Of a stretch of DNA of 16,966 bases, positions 7,073 to 13,138 are shown one piece after another; position 1 is the first letter of the stretch; each line of letters begins with the position of its first letter. Location of the stretch: positions 1-16,966 of the forward strand of contig CALRFC010000009.1 in the NCBI GenBank assembly GCA_943356395.1, given 5' to 3'. Origin of the DNA: Candidatus Nomurabacteria bacterium (GTDB taxonomy: Bacteria > Patescibacteriota > Minisyncoccia > Phycocordibacterales > UBA9973). Position numbers and translations under genes: made by a program. The notes under the pieces were generated by a model that ran no database searches, was not told where the DNA came from, and saw only the letters and a program-made list of their open reading frames with translations.

Positions 7073-7329
7073 ATAAGCGATGAAGAGGCCCCGTCCGGAA
7101 TCCGGGCAGGCATCACCTCTTTGCCCGCCTGATTGCGTGAGCTTTCGGCAGGGGAGCTTCGGGAAGAAACCTCGGCAAAACGGGGGAGTAGAATCCGGTA
7201 AATGAGAAAGGCAGAAAAATCGCTCCGCGATTTTTCTGCCCCACAAACAAGGTGGTACCACGATTTTCTCCAAAAAGAAAACTCGTCCTTGCATCATGAC
7301 TTTTGGTCGTGAGTGAGGGCGAGTTTTTT
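7073..7329 (+). promoter_or_regulatory. T-box riboswitch (tRNA-Ile sensing) of ileS
   Basis: The T-box sequence AAGGTGGTACCACG (7249-7262) matches 11 of 13 fixed consensus positions. It forms the antiterminator: CAAGG (7248-7252) with CCTTG (7287-7291), the 7-base bulge TGGTACC, and ACGA (7260-7263) with TCGT (7283-7286). The TGGT end would pair with the tRNA ACCA tail. Stem III is a perfect 14-bp hairpin (7210-7240). The best Stem I is very short: AAGAGG (7083-7088) with CCTCTT (7116-7121), topped by a 9-bp imperfect hairpin (7090-7110). ATC followed by A sits in the internal loop (7112-7115) as the likely isoleucine specifier. The competing terminator follows at 7281. Identity as a T-box is firm; the short Stem I and specifier are inference by hand folding. 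Confidence 0.85.
7281..7329 (+). terminator. T-box-controlled terminator
   Basis: ACTCGTCCTTGCATCATGAC (7281-7300) pairs imperfectly with 7306-7324 around the loop TTTTG, followed by T6 (7324-7329). Its 5' arm shares TCGTCCTTG with the antiterminator, which is the expected mutually exclusive arrangement. On the opposite strand the T-rich flank could end the small minus-strand gene at 7337. Confidence 0.8.
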
Positions 7330-7336
7330 CATTCAT

Positions 7337-7549
7337 TCAAATGAACGGCCAAAGAAAGAATGACCGCAACATGATCGTCGCAAGCGGTTCCTCCAATCTT
7401 TTGATTGAGAGATTTGGTCCGAATGGGTTTACCATGGTTATAAGTAGACCGAAAAAGAGATAAACGAACAAAAGTGTAAGCGGAAAAGCGATCAGTATTT
7501 GCATAAAATGATTTTTTCGTATCATTTCATATATAGATAACAATGTCAA
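7337..7549 (-). CDS. Possible small membrane protein antisense to the ileS leader
   Basis: A 70-codon minus-strand frame encodes one strongly hydrophobic helix (ILIAFPLTLLFVYLFFGLL, about residues 18-36), followed by a short charged part and FFLWPFI at the end. The first ATG overlaps the ileS start by seven bases; an internal ATG (7525, MIRKNHFMQ) is equally likely. It fills the gap between the T-box terminator and ileS, antisense to the ileS mRNA. No convincing promoter or family was found. It could be a real small gene or chance. Confidence 0.3.
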   Translation of the reverse strand: MTLLSIYEMIRKNHFMQILIAFPLTLLFVYLFFGLLITMVNPFGPNLSIKRLEEPLATIMLRSFFLWPFI

Positions 7550-10500
7550 TCAAATCTGAAAAACTAGAAAAATCAGCCGCCGCTTTGAGGCCCGCCGAAA
7601 AAGACGGCAAGTCTATTCAGGTGGGCAGGGAAGAAAAAATTCTCGACTTTTGGCGCGAGCATAAGATTTTCGAAAAATCGCTCGAAAAAGAATCTCTCGC
7701 CGGCGAATTCATTTTTTACGAAGGTCCTCCCGGAGCAAACGGCGTTCCAATGCTGCACCATTTCGAGGCGCGAGCATTCAAAGATGTCATTCCACGCTAC
7801 AAGACGATGCGCGGATTTCGTGTCGATCGCCGCGCGGGCTGGGATTGTCACGGTTTGCCAGTTGAAATCCAGGCGGAAAAAGAACTTGGACTTCAATCTA
7901 AAAAAGATATTGAGTCTATGGGTATTGAAAAATTTAATGCTGAATGCAAAAAAATAGTTACGCGCTATACGAAAGAATGGGAAACATTTACAGATCGAAT
8001 GGGATTTTGGGTAGATAATTCTCGCGCCTACTTTACAATGAGCAATGATTTCATTGAGTCGTCGTGGAATATAATCGCAAAGGCTTCTGAGCGCGGGTAT
8101 CTTTATCAGGATTATAAGATCCTACCGTGGTGCGCGCGCTGTGGCACGGGGCTTTCTTCGCATGAGCTCGGCCAGCCGGGCGTGTATGAAGATGTAAAAG
8201 ATCTGTCGGTCACGGCAAAATTCAAGATCGTAGGCACGGAGAACGGATACTTCTTGGCATGGACGACGACGCCGTGGACACTTCCCGGAAATGTCGGGCT
8301 CGCAGTCGGCAAAGATATTTCGTATGTGGAAATAAAAATCGGCGATGAAATCTTGGTGATTGCAAAAGATCGTTTGGAGATCATCACAGATCAATACGAA
8401 ATCATCGCTGAACATAAGGGCTCTGAAATGGTCGGCATGGAGTACGAGCCGCTGTATCCGTATTTCAAAGATCTGGCACCTAGCGCCTTGAACCTAGCAC
8501 CTGCATACAAGGTCTACGCGGCGGATTTCGTGAACACGGAAGACGGCACCGGCATCGTGCATACGGCTGTCATGTACGGGGCTGACGACTTCGAGCTCGG
8601 CACGAAAGTCGGTTTGCCGAAATTCCATCTTGTGAATCCGGACGGAACATTCATCAAAGGGACGGGATTTCTGGAAGGAAAATTCGTTAAACCCGCCCGA
8701 CCGGACGATTCCAATCGTTCGGGCGGAGGCGAAGATGTCGCCGTCGATATCGTAAAAGATTTGGCGCATCGCGGGCTGCTCTTCAAAAAAGAAAAATACG
8801 AACATTCATATCCTCACTGCTGGCGCTGCAAGACTCCGCTTATTTATTACGCGCGAGCGTCATGGTATTTTGCCATGTCAAAATTGCGCGACGAGCTTGT
8901 GGCGAGGAACGAAACGATAAACTGGGAACCGGAGCACATCAAGGAAGGCCGTTTCGGCGAATGGATCCGTGAAGCGAGGGATTGGGCGGTTTCTCGTGAG
9001 CGCTATTGGGGGACGCCGCTTCCGGTCTGGATTGCGGACGACGGAGAAAAGATCGTCGTCGATTCTTTTGAAACACTGAAGAAATACGCGAAAAAATCCG
9101 GCAACAAGTATTTCGTCATGCGGCACGGACAATCTGTTCACAATGTCGATGGAACTTGCAGTGCTGTTCCTGACCATCCGCATCATTTGACAGACGAAGG
9201 GAAAAACGATGCGGCCAAATCCGGAGAGAGACTCAAATCCGAAAACATCACTGTCATATATTGCTCTCCCTATGTTCGTACGCGTGAGACAGCAGAAATC
9301 GTTGCCGAAGCCATCGGTTTCGATAAATCAAAAATTATAATCGATGAGAGATTGCAGGAATTCAAATTCGGCGATTTCGACGGGAAGCTCTTTAAAGATT
9401 ATATGGCATGGCGGAAAGAAGTCGGCGACACCGTCGATCTCCGGACGCCGAATGGCGAGAGTGTTGCCGATGCGCGCCAACGCTTTTCCTCTTTCTATTA
9501 CGACATCGACACTCGTCATGCCGGTGAGAATATTCTTGTTGTAACGCACGGGATTGGCATGGAAGTGCTTGCCGCCATCGAGAATGGATATGCCGACGAA
9601 GTCATGTGGGAGAAGTGGCATCTTAATCGAATATTGCCGGGCGGTTACGAGGAATTTCCTTTCGTTCCGCTCCCGCACAATGCCAATTACGAGCTTGATC
9701 CGCACCGGCCGTTCATCGATGAAATAGTTTTGGAAAAAGACGGCAAGGAATTCCGCCGCGTGAAGGAAGTCATGGATGTCTGGTTTGATTCAGGGTGCGT
9801 GCCTTTTGCACAGGATCACTATCCGTTTGAAAACAAGGAATGGATAGAAGGGAAGGGCTATCCGGCAGATTTCATATCGGAAGCGATAGATCAGACGCGC
9901 GGATGGTTTTATACGCTTCTTGCCGTTTCCGCGCTCATCGATAAGCCAGCGCCATTCAAGAATGCGATATGCCTCGGACACTTGCTCGATGCAAAAGGGC
10001 AAAAAATGTCGAAGTCGAAAGGCAATGTTATCGATGCGTGGGAAGAGATGGAAAAATTCGGCGCAGACACCGTGCGCTTTTGGATGTACACAGTCACAGC
10101 GCCCGGCGATTCCAAAAATTACGATGAAAAAGTCGTCAAAGAGATACAAGGCAAGATTTTCACGCTTTTGGAAAATTGCTACAAATTTTACGAACTGTAT
10201 GCGGGTGAAGAAAAGAATCTGAAGGGAGCGGACAGCTCGAATGTCTTGGACAAGTGGATTCTATCTTTATTGAATAAACTTATCGCGGAAGGAACGGAAT
10301 CGCTTGAAAAATACGATCTCTTCAGACCAACGCGCTCTCTTCGCGATTTTGTTTCAGATTTTTCCACTTGGTATATCCGCCGTTCGCGCGACAAGTTCAA
10401 GGGCGACGACGAAGAAGACAAAAATTATGCCTTAGCCACGACTAAGCATGTGTTCATCGAACTCGCAAAATTCATGGCGCCCTTCGCACCATTTTTTGCC

Positions 10501-11028
10501 GAAGAATTGTATTTGAAAGTTTCCGGCGAAAAAGAATCTGTGCATTTGGAAGATTGGCCGGAGGCGGGAGAAATCAATTCTCAAATTCTTGAGAATATGA
10601 GAATAGTCAGAAACATCGTTTCGCTCGGCCTTGAAGCGCGGCAGAAAGCGGGGATTCCCGTCCGCCAGCCACTCTCGAAGCTGCAAGCTGTAAGCGACAA
10701 GCTGGAAGAATCATATGTCGAGCTGATCAAGGACGAATTGAATATAAAAGAAATTTCGCTAGAAGCTAGAAGCCAGTCGCTAAGAGCTAGTGTCGTTCTC
10801 AACACCGAAATCACCCCTCTACTCAAACGCGAAGGCGACTATCGCGAACTCCTGCGCGCGATACAAGACATGCGAAAAGAAAAAGGTCTGACGCCAGCTG
10901 ATGTCATTTCCCTCACACTTCCCGAATCTGCGCGCGAAACTGTTTCCGGTTTTGAAGACGATATGAAAAAAGTCGTCCTCGCGAAAGAAATTGATTTTTC
11001 GGGAGAGGAGATAAAAATAAAGAAATAA
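7543..11028 (+). CDS. ileS: Isoleucyl-tRNA synthetase with inserted histidine-phosphatase domain
   Basis: IleRS charges tRNA-Ile and hydrolyses mischarged Val. The product is 1161 aa. The HIGH region is NGVPMLHH (MLHH, 70-73), an altered form of the motif. The editing domain has WTTTPWTLPGN and GTGIVH with the acidic GADD nearby. WDCHGLPVE, SRERYWGTPLP and DVWFDSG are the other catalytic-domain landmarks; KMSKS is intact (821-825), and the anticodon-binding domain follows. Between RYWGTPLP and HRPFID (721-726), residues about 521-715 form a complete histidine-phosphatase domain: RHG (527-529), R579 in SPYVR, E606 and H669 in VVTHG. Two heptamer arrays (residues 310-321 and 1072-1083) and a palindrome (384-395) are also encoded in frame. 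It is first of a tight cluster and controlled by the T-box. Identity is certain; the role of the insert is unknown. Confidence 0.96.
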   Translation: MSIKSEKLEKSAAALRPAEKDGKSIQVGREEKILDFWREHKIFEKSLEKESLAGEFIFYEGPPGANGVPMLHHFEARAFKDVIPRYKTMRGFRVDRRAGWDCHGLPVEIQAEKELGLQSKKDIESMGIEKFNAECKKIVTRYTKEWETFTDRMGFWVDNSRAYFTMSNDFIESSWNIIAKASERGYLYQDYKILPWCARCGTGLSSHELGQPGVYEDVKDLSVTAKFKIVGTENGYFLAWTTTPWTLPGNVGLAVGKDISYVEIKIGDEILVIAKDRLEIITDQYEIIAEHKGSEMVGMEYEPLYPYFKDLAPSALNLAPAYKVYAADFVNTEDGTGIVHTAVMYGADDFELGTKVGLPKFHLVNPDGTFIKGTGFLEGKFVKPARPDDSNRSGGGEDVAVDIVKDLAHRGLLFKKEKYEHSYPHCWRCKTPLIYYARASWYFAMSKLRDELVARNETINWEPEHIKEGRFGEWIREARDWAVSRERYWGTPLPVWIADDGEKIVVDSFETLKKYAKKSGNKYFVMRHGQSVHNVDGTCSAVPDHPHHLTDEGKNDAAKSGERLKSENITVIYCSPYVRTRETAEIVAEAIGFDKSKIIIDERLQEFKFGDFDGKLFKDYMAWRKEVGDTVDLRTPNGESVADARQRFSSFYYDIDTRHAGENILVVTHGIGMEVLAAIENGYADEVMWEKWHLNRILPGGYEEFPFVPLPHNANYELDPHRPFIDEIVLEKDGKEFRRVKEVMDVWFDSGCVPFAQDHYPFENKEWIEGKGYPADFISEAIDQTRGWFYTLLAVSALIDKPAPFKNAICLGHLLDAKGQKMSKSKGNVIDAWEEMEKFGADTVRFWMYTVTAPGDSKNYDEKVVKEIQGKIFTLLENCYKFYELYAGEEKNLKGADSSNVLDKWILSLLNKLIAEGTESLEKYDLFRPTRSLRDFVSDFSTWYIRRSRDKFKGDDEEDKNYALATTKHVFIELAKFMAPFAPFFAEELYLKVSGEKESVHLEDWPEAGEINSQILENMRIVRNIVSLGLEARQKAGIPVRQPLSKLQAVSDKLEESYVELIKDELNIKEISLEARSQSLRASVVLNTEITPLLKREGDYRELLRAIQDMRKEKGLTPADVISLTLPESARETVSGFEDDMKKVVLAKEIDFSGEEIKIKK
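8471..8505. repeat. Heptamer array inside ileS (editing domain)
   Basis: Five 7-base units (ATCTGGC, ACCTAGC, GCCTTGA, ACCTAGC, ACCTGCA) encode about LAPSALNLAPA. The unit size and the A-C-C-T-A pattern match the intergenic arrays. The encoded peptide falls at a length-variable surface position just before the conserved YAADFV strand. Confidence 0.6.
8693..8726. repeat. Palindrome inside ileS
   Basis: CCGCCCGA (8693-8700) pairs with TCGGGCGG (8719-8726). Inside, ACGATT (8705-8710) pairs with AATCGT (8713-8718), with CCGG bulged. It encodes about ARPDDSNRSGG (residues 384-395), a linker between conserved IleRS parts, and looks like a short palindromic insert tolerated in frame. Confidence 0.55.
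10757..10791. repeat. Heptamer array inside ileS (C-terminal part)
   Basis: Five 7-base units (CGCTAGA, AGCTAGA, AGCCAGT, CGCTAAG, AGCTAGT) encode about SLEARSQSLRAS. The consensus A-G-C-T-A-G-A is close to the AGCTAAC array at 14902. It lies in a variable stretch after DELNIKEI and before VVLNTEITPLL. Confidence 0.65.
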
Positions 11029-11032
11029 ATAT

Positions 11033-11548
11033 ATGATCAAAATAATCACAGATTTGCCGTCCTCGCGTTGGCAAGAATACAGAGATTTGAGAATACGAGC
11101 GGTTACGAATGTCCCGTATGCTTTTGGCACGACAGCCGAAGAAGAGCTTTCAAAATCGGAAGACAGATGGAAAAAGAGATTGGAAGGAACAGGAGAAGAC
11201 AGGAAAGACTATGCCGTTTTTGCTGAAGAGGACGGAAATCTTGTCGGTACAATGGGCGCTTACAGAGAAAGACTGGGCAAGGTGAAGCATAGCGCGACTG
11301 TCGTCGGCGTGTATATTGATGAAAAATATCGAGGGCAGGGAATATCTTCTCTTTTGATGGACGCTCTGATCAAAAAGATTTCCGAAGATACGACAGTCAT
11401 TCGTCTTGAACTCATGGTTGTAACAACGCAAGAAGCGGCAATCGCACTTTACAAGAAATTTGGATTTGAAATCGTCGGTACGGTTCACAAGGAAGTTTTC
11501 TTTGATGGAACGTATTATGACGAATATATTATGGAAAAATTTCTCTAA
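11033..11548 (+). CDS. GNAT-family N-acetyltransferase
   Basis: The 171-aa product is a GCN5-related acetyltransferase fold that transfers an acetyl group from acetyl-CoA to an amine. The acetyl-CoA pyrophosphate loop is EKYRGQGISSLLM (about residues 97-109), preceded by the strand VVGVYID. The C-terminal motif ALYKKFGFEIVGT is typical of the family, with YYDEYIMEK at the end. The substrate cannot be told: protein N-termini and small amines are both possible. It begins four bases after the ileS stop and has no Shine-Dalgarno sequence, so it is probably cotranscribed with ileS. Confidence 0.9.
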   Translation: MIKIITDLPSSRWQEYRDLRIRAVTNVPYAFGTTAEEELSKSEDRWKKRLEGTGEDRKDYAVFAEEDGNLVGTMGAYRERLGKVKHSATVVGVYIDEKYRGQGISSLLMDALIKKISEDTTVIRLELMVVTTQEAAIALYKKFGFEIVGTVHKEVFFDGTYYDEYIMEKFL

Positions 11549-11552
11549 ATAT

Positions 11553-11873
11553 ATGCAAACAAAAAATGTAAAACTCGTAGTATTTGTTCCTGAAGCTAAT
11601 GCGGACACTGTTCGCCAAGTTATGGGAGACGCAGGGGCGGGAATTATCGGCAATTATTCGCATTGCAGTTTTTCATCGAAAGGTTTTGGCAGATTCGTTC
11701 CCAAAGCGGGTGCGAATCCAACTATCGGAGAGGTTGGCAAACCCGAAATGGTTGCAGAAGAAAGAATAGAAGTTTTGGTTGCAAGAGAAAAAATTGAAGT
11801 TGTTGTAGCGGCAATGAAATCAGCCCATCCGTACGAAGAGGTTGCCTTTGATATTTATCCGGTAGAAAATTAA
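11553..11873 (+). CDS. Stand-alone NIF3/YqfO-type domain protein
   Basis: From the ATG at 11553 the product is 106 aa: VKLVVFVPEAN at the start, GAGIIGNYSHCSF, GANPTIGE, and HPYEEVAFDIYP at the end. These are the hallmarks of the PII/CutA-like domain that is inserted in YqfO-type NIF3 proteins and that also occurs alone in bacteria. There is no metal-binding NIF3 core here. Its role is unknown; the fold usually forms trimers that bind small ligands. It starts four bases after the GNAT stop. An upstream in-frame start at 11460 lies inside the GNAT gene and is not used. Confidence 0.85.
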   Translation: MQTKNVKLVVFVPEANADTVRQVMGDAGAGIIGNYSHCSFSSKGFGRFVPKAGANPTIGEVGKPEMVAEERIEVLVAREKIEVVVAAMKSAHPYEEVAFDIYPVEN

Positions 11874-11874
11874 A

Positions 11875-12159
11875 ATGAATAATCAAGAAATTCTGGAACA
11901 ATTCAAAAAAGAATTTTCGCATGTCTATGAATGGCATGACGAGGCGGGAACGGAATATCCCGAGCATGCGCACAAGGACAAAGTTTCCATTTTCATAACC
12001 CTAGGCGAAGTTGATTTTGCTTTTACCGAAACCGGCGAGAAAAAGAAAGTGTCCGCCGGCGAGCGCTTTGATGTTCCCGTCGGCGCAAAGCACACCGCAT
12101 TCGTCGGTCCCGCCGGCTCTCGCTATATCGTGGGCGAGATGATAGAAGGGGATTCGTAA
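11875..12159 (+). CDS. Cupin-fold protein
   Basis: The 94-aa product has the layout of a single cupin barrel: YPEHAHKDKVSIFITLGEVDFAF (first cupin motif, with H-x-H and a later Glu) and FDVPVGAKHTAFVGPAG (second motif, with the His). These residues would bind a metal. The substrate is unknown; small cupins are sugar-modifying enzymes, metal sensors or dioxygenases. It follows the NIF3-type gene by one base and is last in the ileS cluster, with no obvious terminator hairpin before the palindromes at 12204. Confidence 0.85.
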   Translation: MNNQEILEQFKKEFSHVYEWHDEAGTEYPEHAHKDKVSIFITLGEVDFAFTETGEKKKVSAGERFDVPVGAKHTAFVGPAGSRYIVGEMIEGDS

Positions 12160-12203
12160 AATTTTTAATCTAACCCATTTTTAACAAATCTTGTTTTAAC
12201 TAT

Positions 12204-12239
12204 ATTACATTTAACAAACCCCTGTCCGTTAAATGTAAT
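12204..12239. repeat. Hairpin upstream of the PaaX/Cas2-like gene (possible operator)
   Basis: ATTACATTTAAC (12204-12215) pairs perfectly with GTTAAATGTAAT (12228-12239) around a 12-base loop containing CCCCTGT. It covers the -35 position of the promoter at 12253, so a protein bound here could repress the gene. A related half (TTAACAA, ATC, TTGTTTTAA) lies just upstream at about 12181-12199. Confidence 0.75.
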
Positions 12240-12252
12240 TATAATAAATTCG

Positions 12253-12261
12253 TGATATACT
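12253..12261 (+). promoter_or_regulatory. Extended -10 promoter, leaderless start at 12268
   Basis: TGA then TATACT (12256-12261) is an extended -10 element, and the ATG is six bases later. The transcript would begin at the ATG. Confidence 0.55.
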
Positions 12262-12267
12262 TATTTT

Positions 12268-12831
12268 ATGCCTCCATATTATTACAAAGGTTATAGGATA
12301 GGATCAATCGAGAAAGAGGTTTTGAAGAAACTTTTATCGGTCAAGAATTCTGAATTACCAAGAAGAGGAAAACTCGGACCTACTTTTTCCGATATTATCG
12401 ACACCGCACGTCAAAAAGCTGAATTGCCAAACGCGATAAAGCGCTTAAAAGAAAAAGGATTGGTGTCTTATGACGGAAAAGACGGTTATATCAAAATTAA
12501 TCTGACTCAAAAAGGAAAAAACATAGCCAGAGAATATTCTCTGGAGAACAGAGTAATAAAGAAACCTAAAACATGGGATGGAAAATGGCGAATCGTGATT
12601 TTTGATGTTCCAACACACTTACGCCGCAGACGCGATCTTTTTCGGCAACAACTGATATCTTTCGGTTTTCGCATGATACAACAATCTGTATGGGCGTATC
12701 CGTTTCCTTGCGGAGAACTTATCGCTCTAATGAAGACAAATTTCTGTCTAGGAGAGGAAGTTTTGTATTTAGTGGCTGAAAAGATTGAAGGCGAGAAAAG
12801 ACTTGAAAGACTTTTTAAACTGAAAAAATAA
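12268..12831 (+). CDS. PaaX-like winged-helix protein with Cas2-like C-terminal domain
   Basis: The product is 187 aa. Residues about 10-95 form a winged-helix domain (IGSIEKEVLKKLL, then LPNAIKRLKEKGLVSYDG with the wing DGYIKINLTQKGK). Residues about 105-187 begin WDGKWRIVIFDVP, continue with a basic RRRRDLFRQQL helix, then GFRMIQQSVWAYPF, the core of the PaaX C-terminal/Cas2-like ferredoxin fold. Similar CPR proteins are, from memory, often labelled Cas2, but there is no CRISPR array or other cas gene here. The conserved Asp of FDVP is present, so nuclease activity cannot be excluded. The gene is bracketed by inverted copies of one hairpin (12204 and 12857). It may be an autoregulated repressor or part of a small mobile unit. 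Confidence 0.8.
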   Translation: MPPYYYKGYRIGSIEKEVLKKLLSVKNSELPRRGKLGPTFSDIIDTARQKAELPNAIKRLKEKGLVSYDGKDGYIKINLTQKGKNIAREYSLENRVIKKPKTWDGKWRIVIFDVPTHLRRRRDLFRQQLISFGFRMIQQSVWAYPFPCGELIALMKTNFCLGEEVLYLVAEKIEGEKRLERLFKLKK

Positions 12832-12856
12832 ATTTGTGAAATTCTTGGATCGGTTT

Positions 12857-12910
12857 TTTCTCAAACTTACATTTAACAAACAGGGGCTTGTTAAATGTAA
12901 GTTTGAGAAA
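12857..12910. repeat. Hairpin downstream of the PaaX/Cas2-like gene
   Basis: Perfect 23-base arms (12857-12879 and 12888-12910) enclose the loop ACAGGGGC. The central 34 bases (12867-12900) are the reverse complement of 12205-12238 with three differences, all transitions; the loop carries ACAGGGG where the upstream copy carries CCCCTGT. No T-run follows it, so it is not a standard terminator in the gene's direction. Confidence 0.8.
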
Positions 12911-12975
12911 TTAAATGTGTAAAGATGTTGTATTTAATAATTTGTCACCTCTTTTGCTACAGCAGTCTTTTTTTG

Positions 12976-12990
12976 AGCAAATTATTTGCT
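12976..12990. promoter_or_regulatory. Palindrome at the promoter upstream of the MBL gene
   Basis: AGCAAAT, T, ATTTGCT is a perfect 15-base palindrome whose last base is the first base of the -10 box TACAAT. It is a candidate operator. Confidence 0.35.
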
Positions 12991-12995
12991 ACAAT
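12987..12995 (+). promoter_or_regulatory. Extended -10 promoter, apparently the original MBL promoter
   Basis: TGC then TACAAT (12990-12995) is an extended -10. The first downstream ATG (13003) is seven bases later, as in the leaderless genes of this window. The present MBL start lies 134 bases further on, beyond a palindromic element. Confidence 0.5.
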
Positions 12996-13006
12996 ACTTA
13001 GGATGA

Positions 13007-13138
13007 ATCCCGTAGTAGAAAATGGCATAGCGCACGGGAGTATTCTGTAAACTAACAAGGAAAAGGTATACATTATTTTTTATCACAATCTGGCAAGACG
13101 AGCCCGGCGCAAGCCAATGCCATTTTTCACTACAGGAT
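13007..13138. repeat. ATCCCGTAGT/ACTACAGGAT palindromic element at the MBL start
   Basis: The ends are 22-base arms (13007-13028 and 13117-13138) that pair except at positions 5, 11 and 12. The mismatch positions are the same as in the outer element at 6530. The helix continues with GCGC (13030-13033), an A bulge and CGGG against CCCGGCGC (13103-13110). The sequence GGATGAA occurs at both edges (13001-13007 and 13135-13141). The right edge supplies the first bases of the MBL start codon. Confidence 0.8.

Noticed and set aside
7341..7463. 40-codon + strand frame between the T-box and ileS (MNGQRKNDRN...)
   Set aside because: Short, no start signal, no recognisable features; not better than chance.
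9100..9700. Separate histidine-phosphatase gene or frameshifted ileS
   Set aside because: There is no stop, start or frame change at either side; IleRS motifs continue in the same frame before and after, so it is a true in-frame domain.
11460..11552. Longer start for the NIF3/YqfO-type protein
   Set aside because: The extra 31 residues are read from inside the GNAT gene and do not resemble the family; ATG 11553 follows the GNAT stop directly.
12268..12831. CRISPR-Cas adaptation gene cas2
   Set aside because: The C-terminal fold is Cas2-like, but there is a winged-helix N-terminus, no cas1 and no repeat-spacer array, so a PaaX-type assignment fits better.
12857..12910. Intrinsic terminator of the PaaX/Cas2-like gene
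   Set aside because: No T-run follows the hairpin on the + strand, and the T-run that precedes it would not serve the opposite strand either. Its loop match with 12204 suggests another role.
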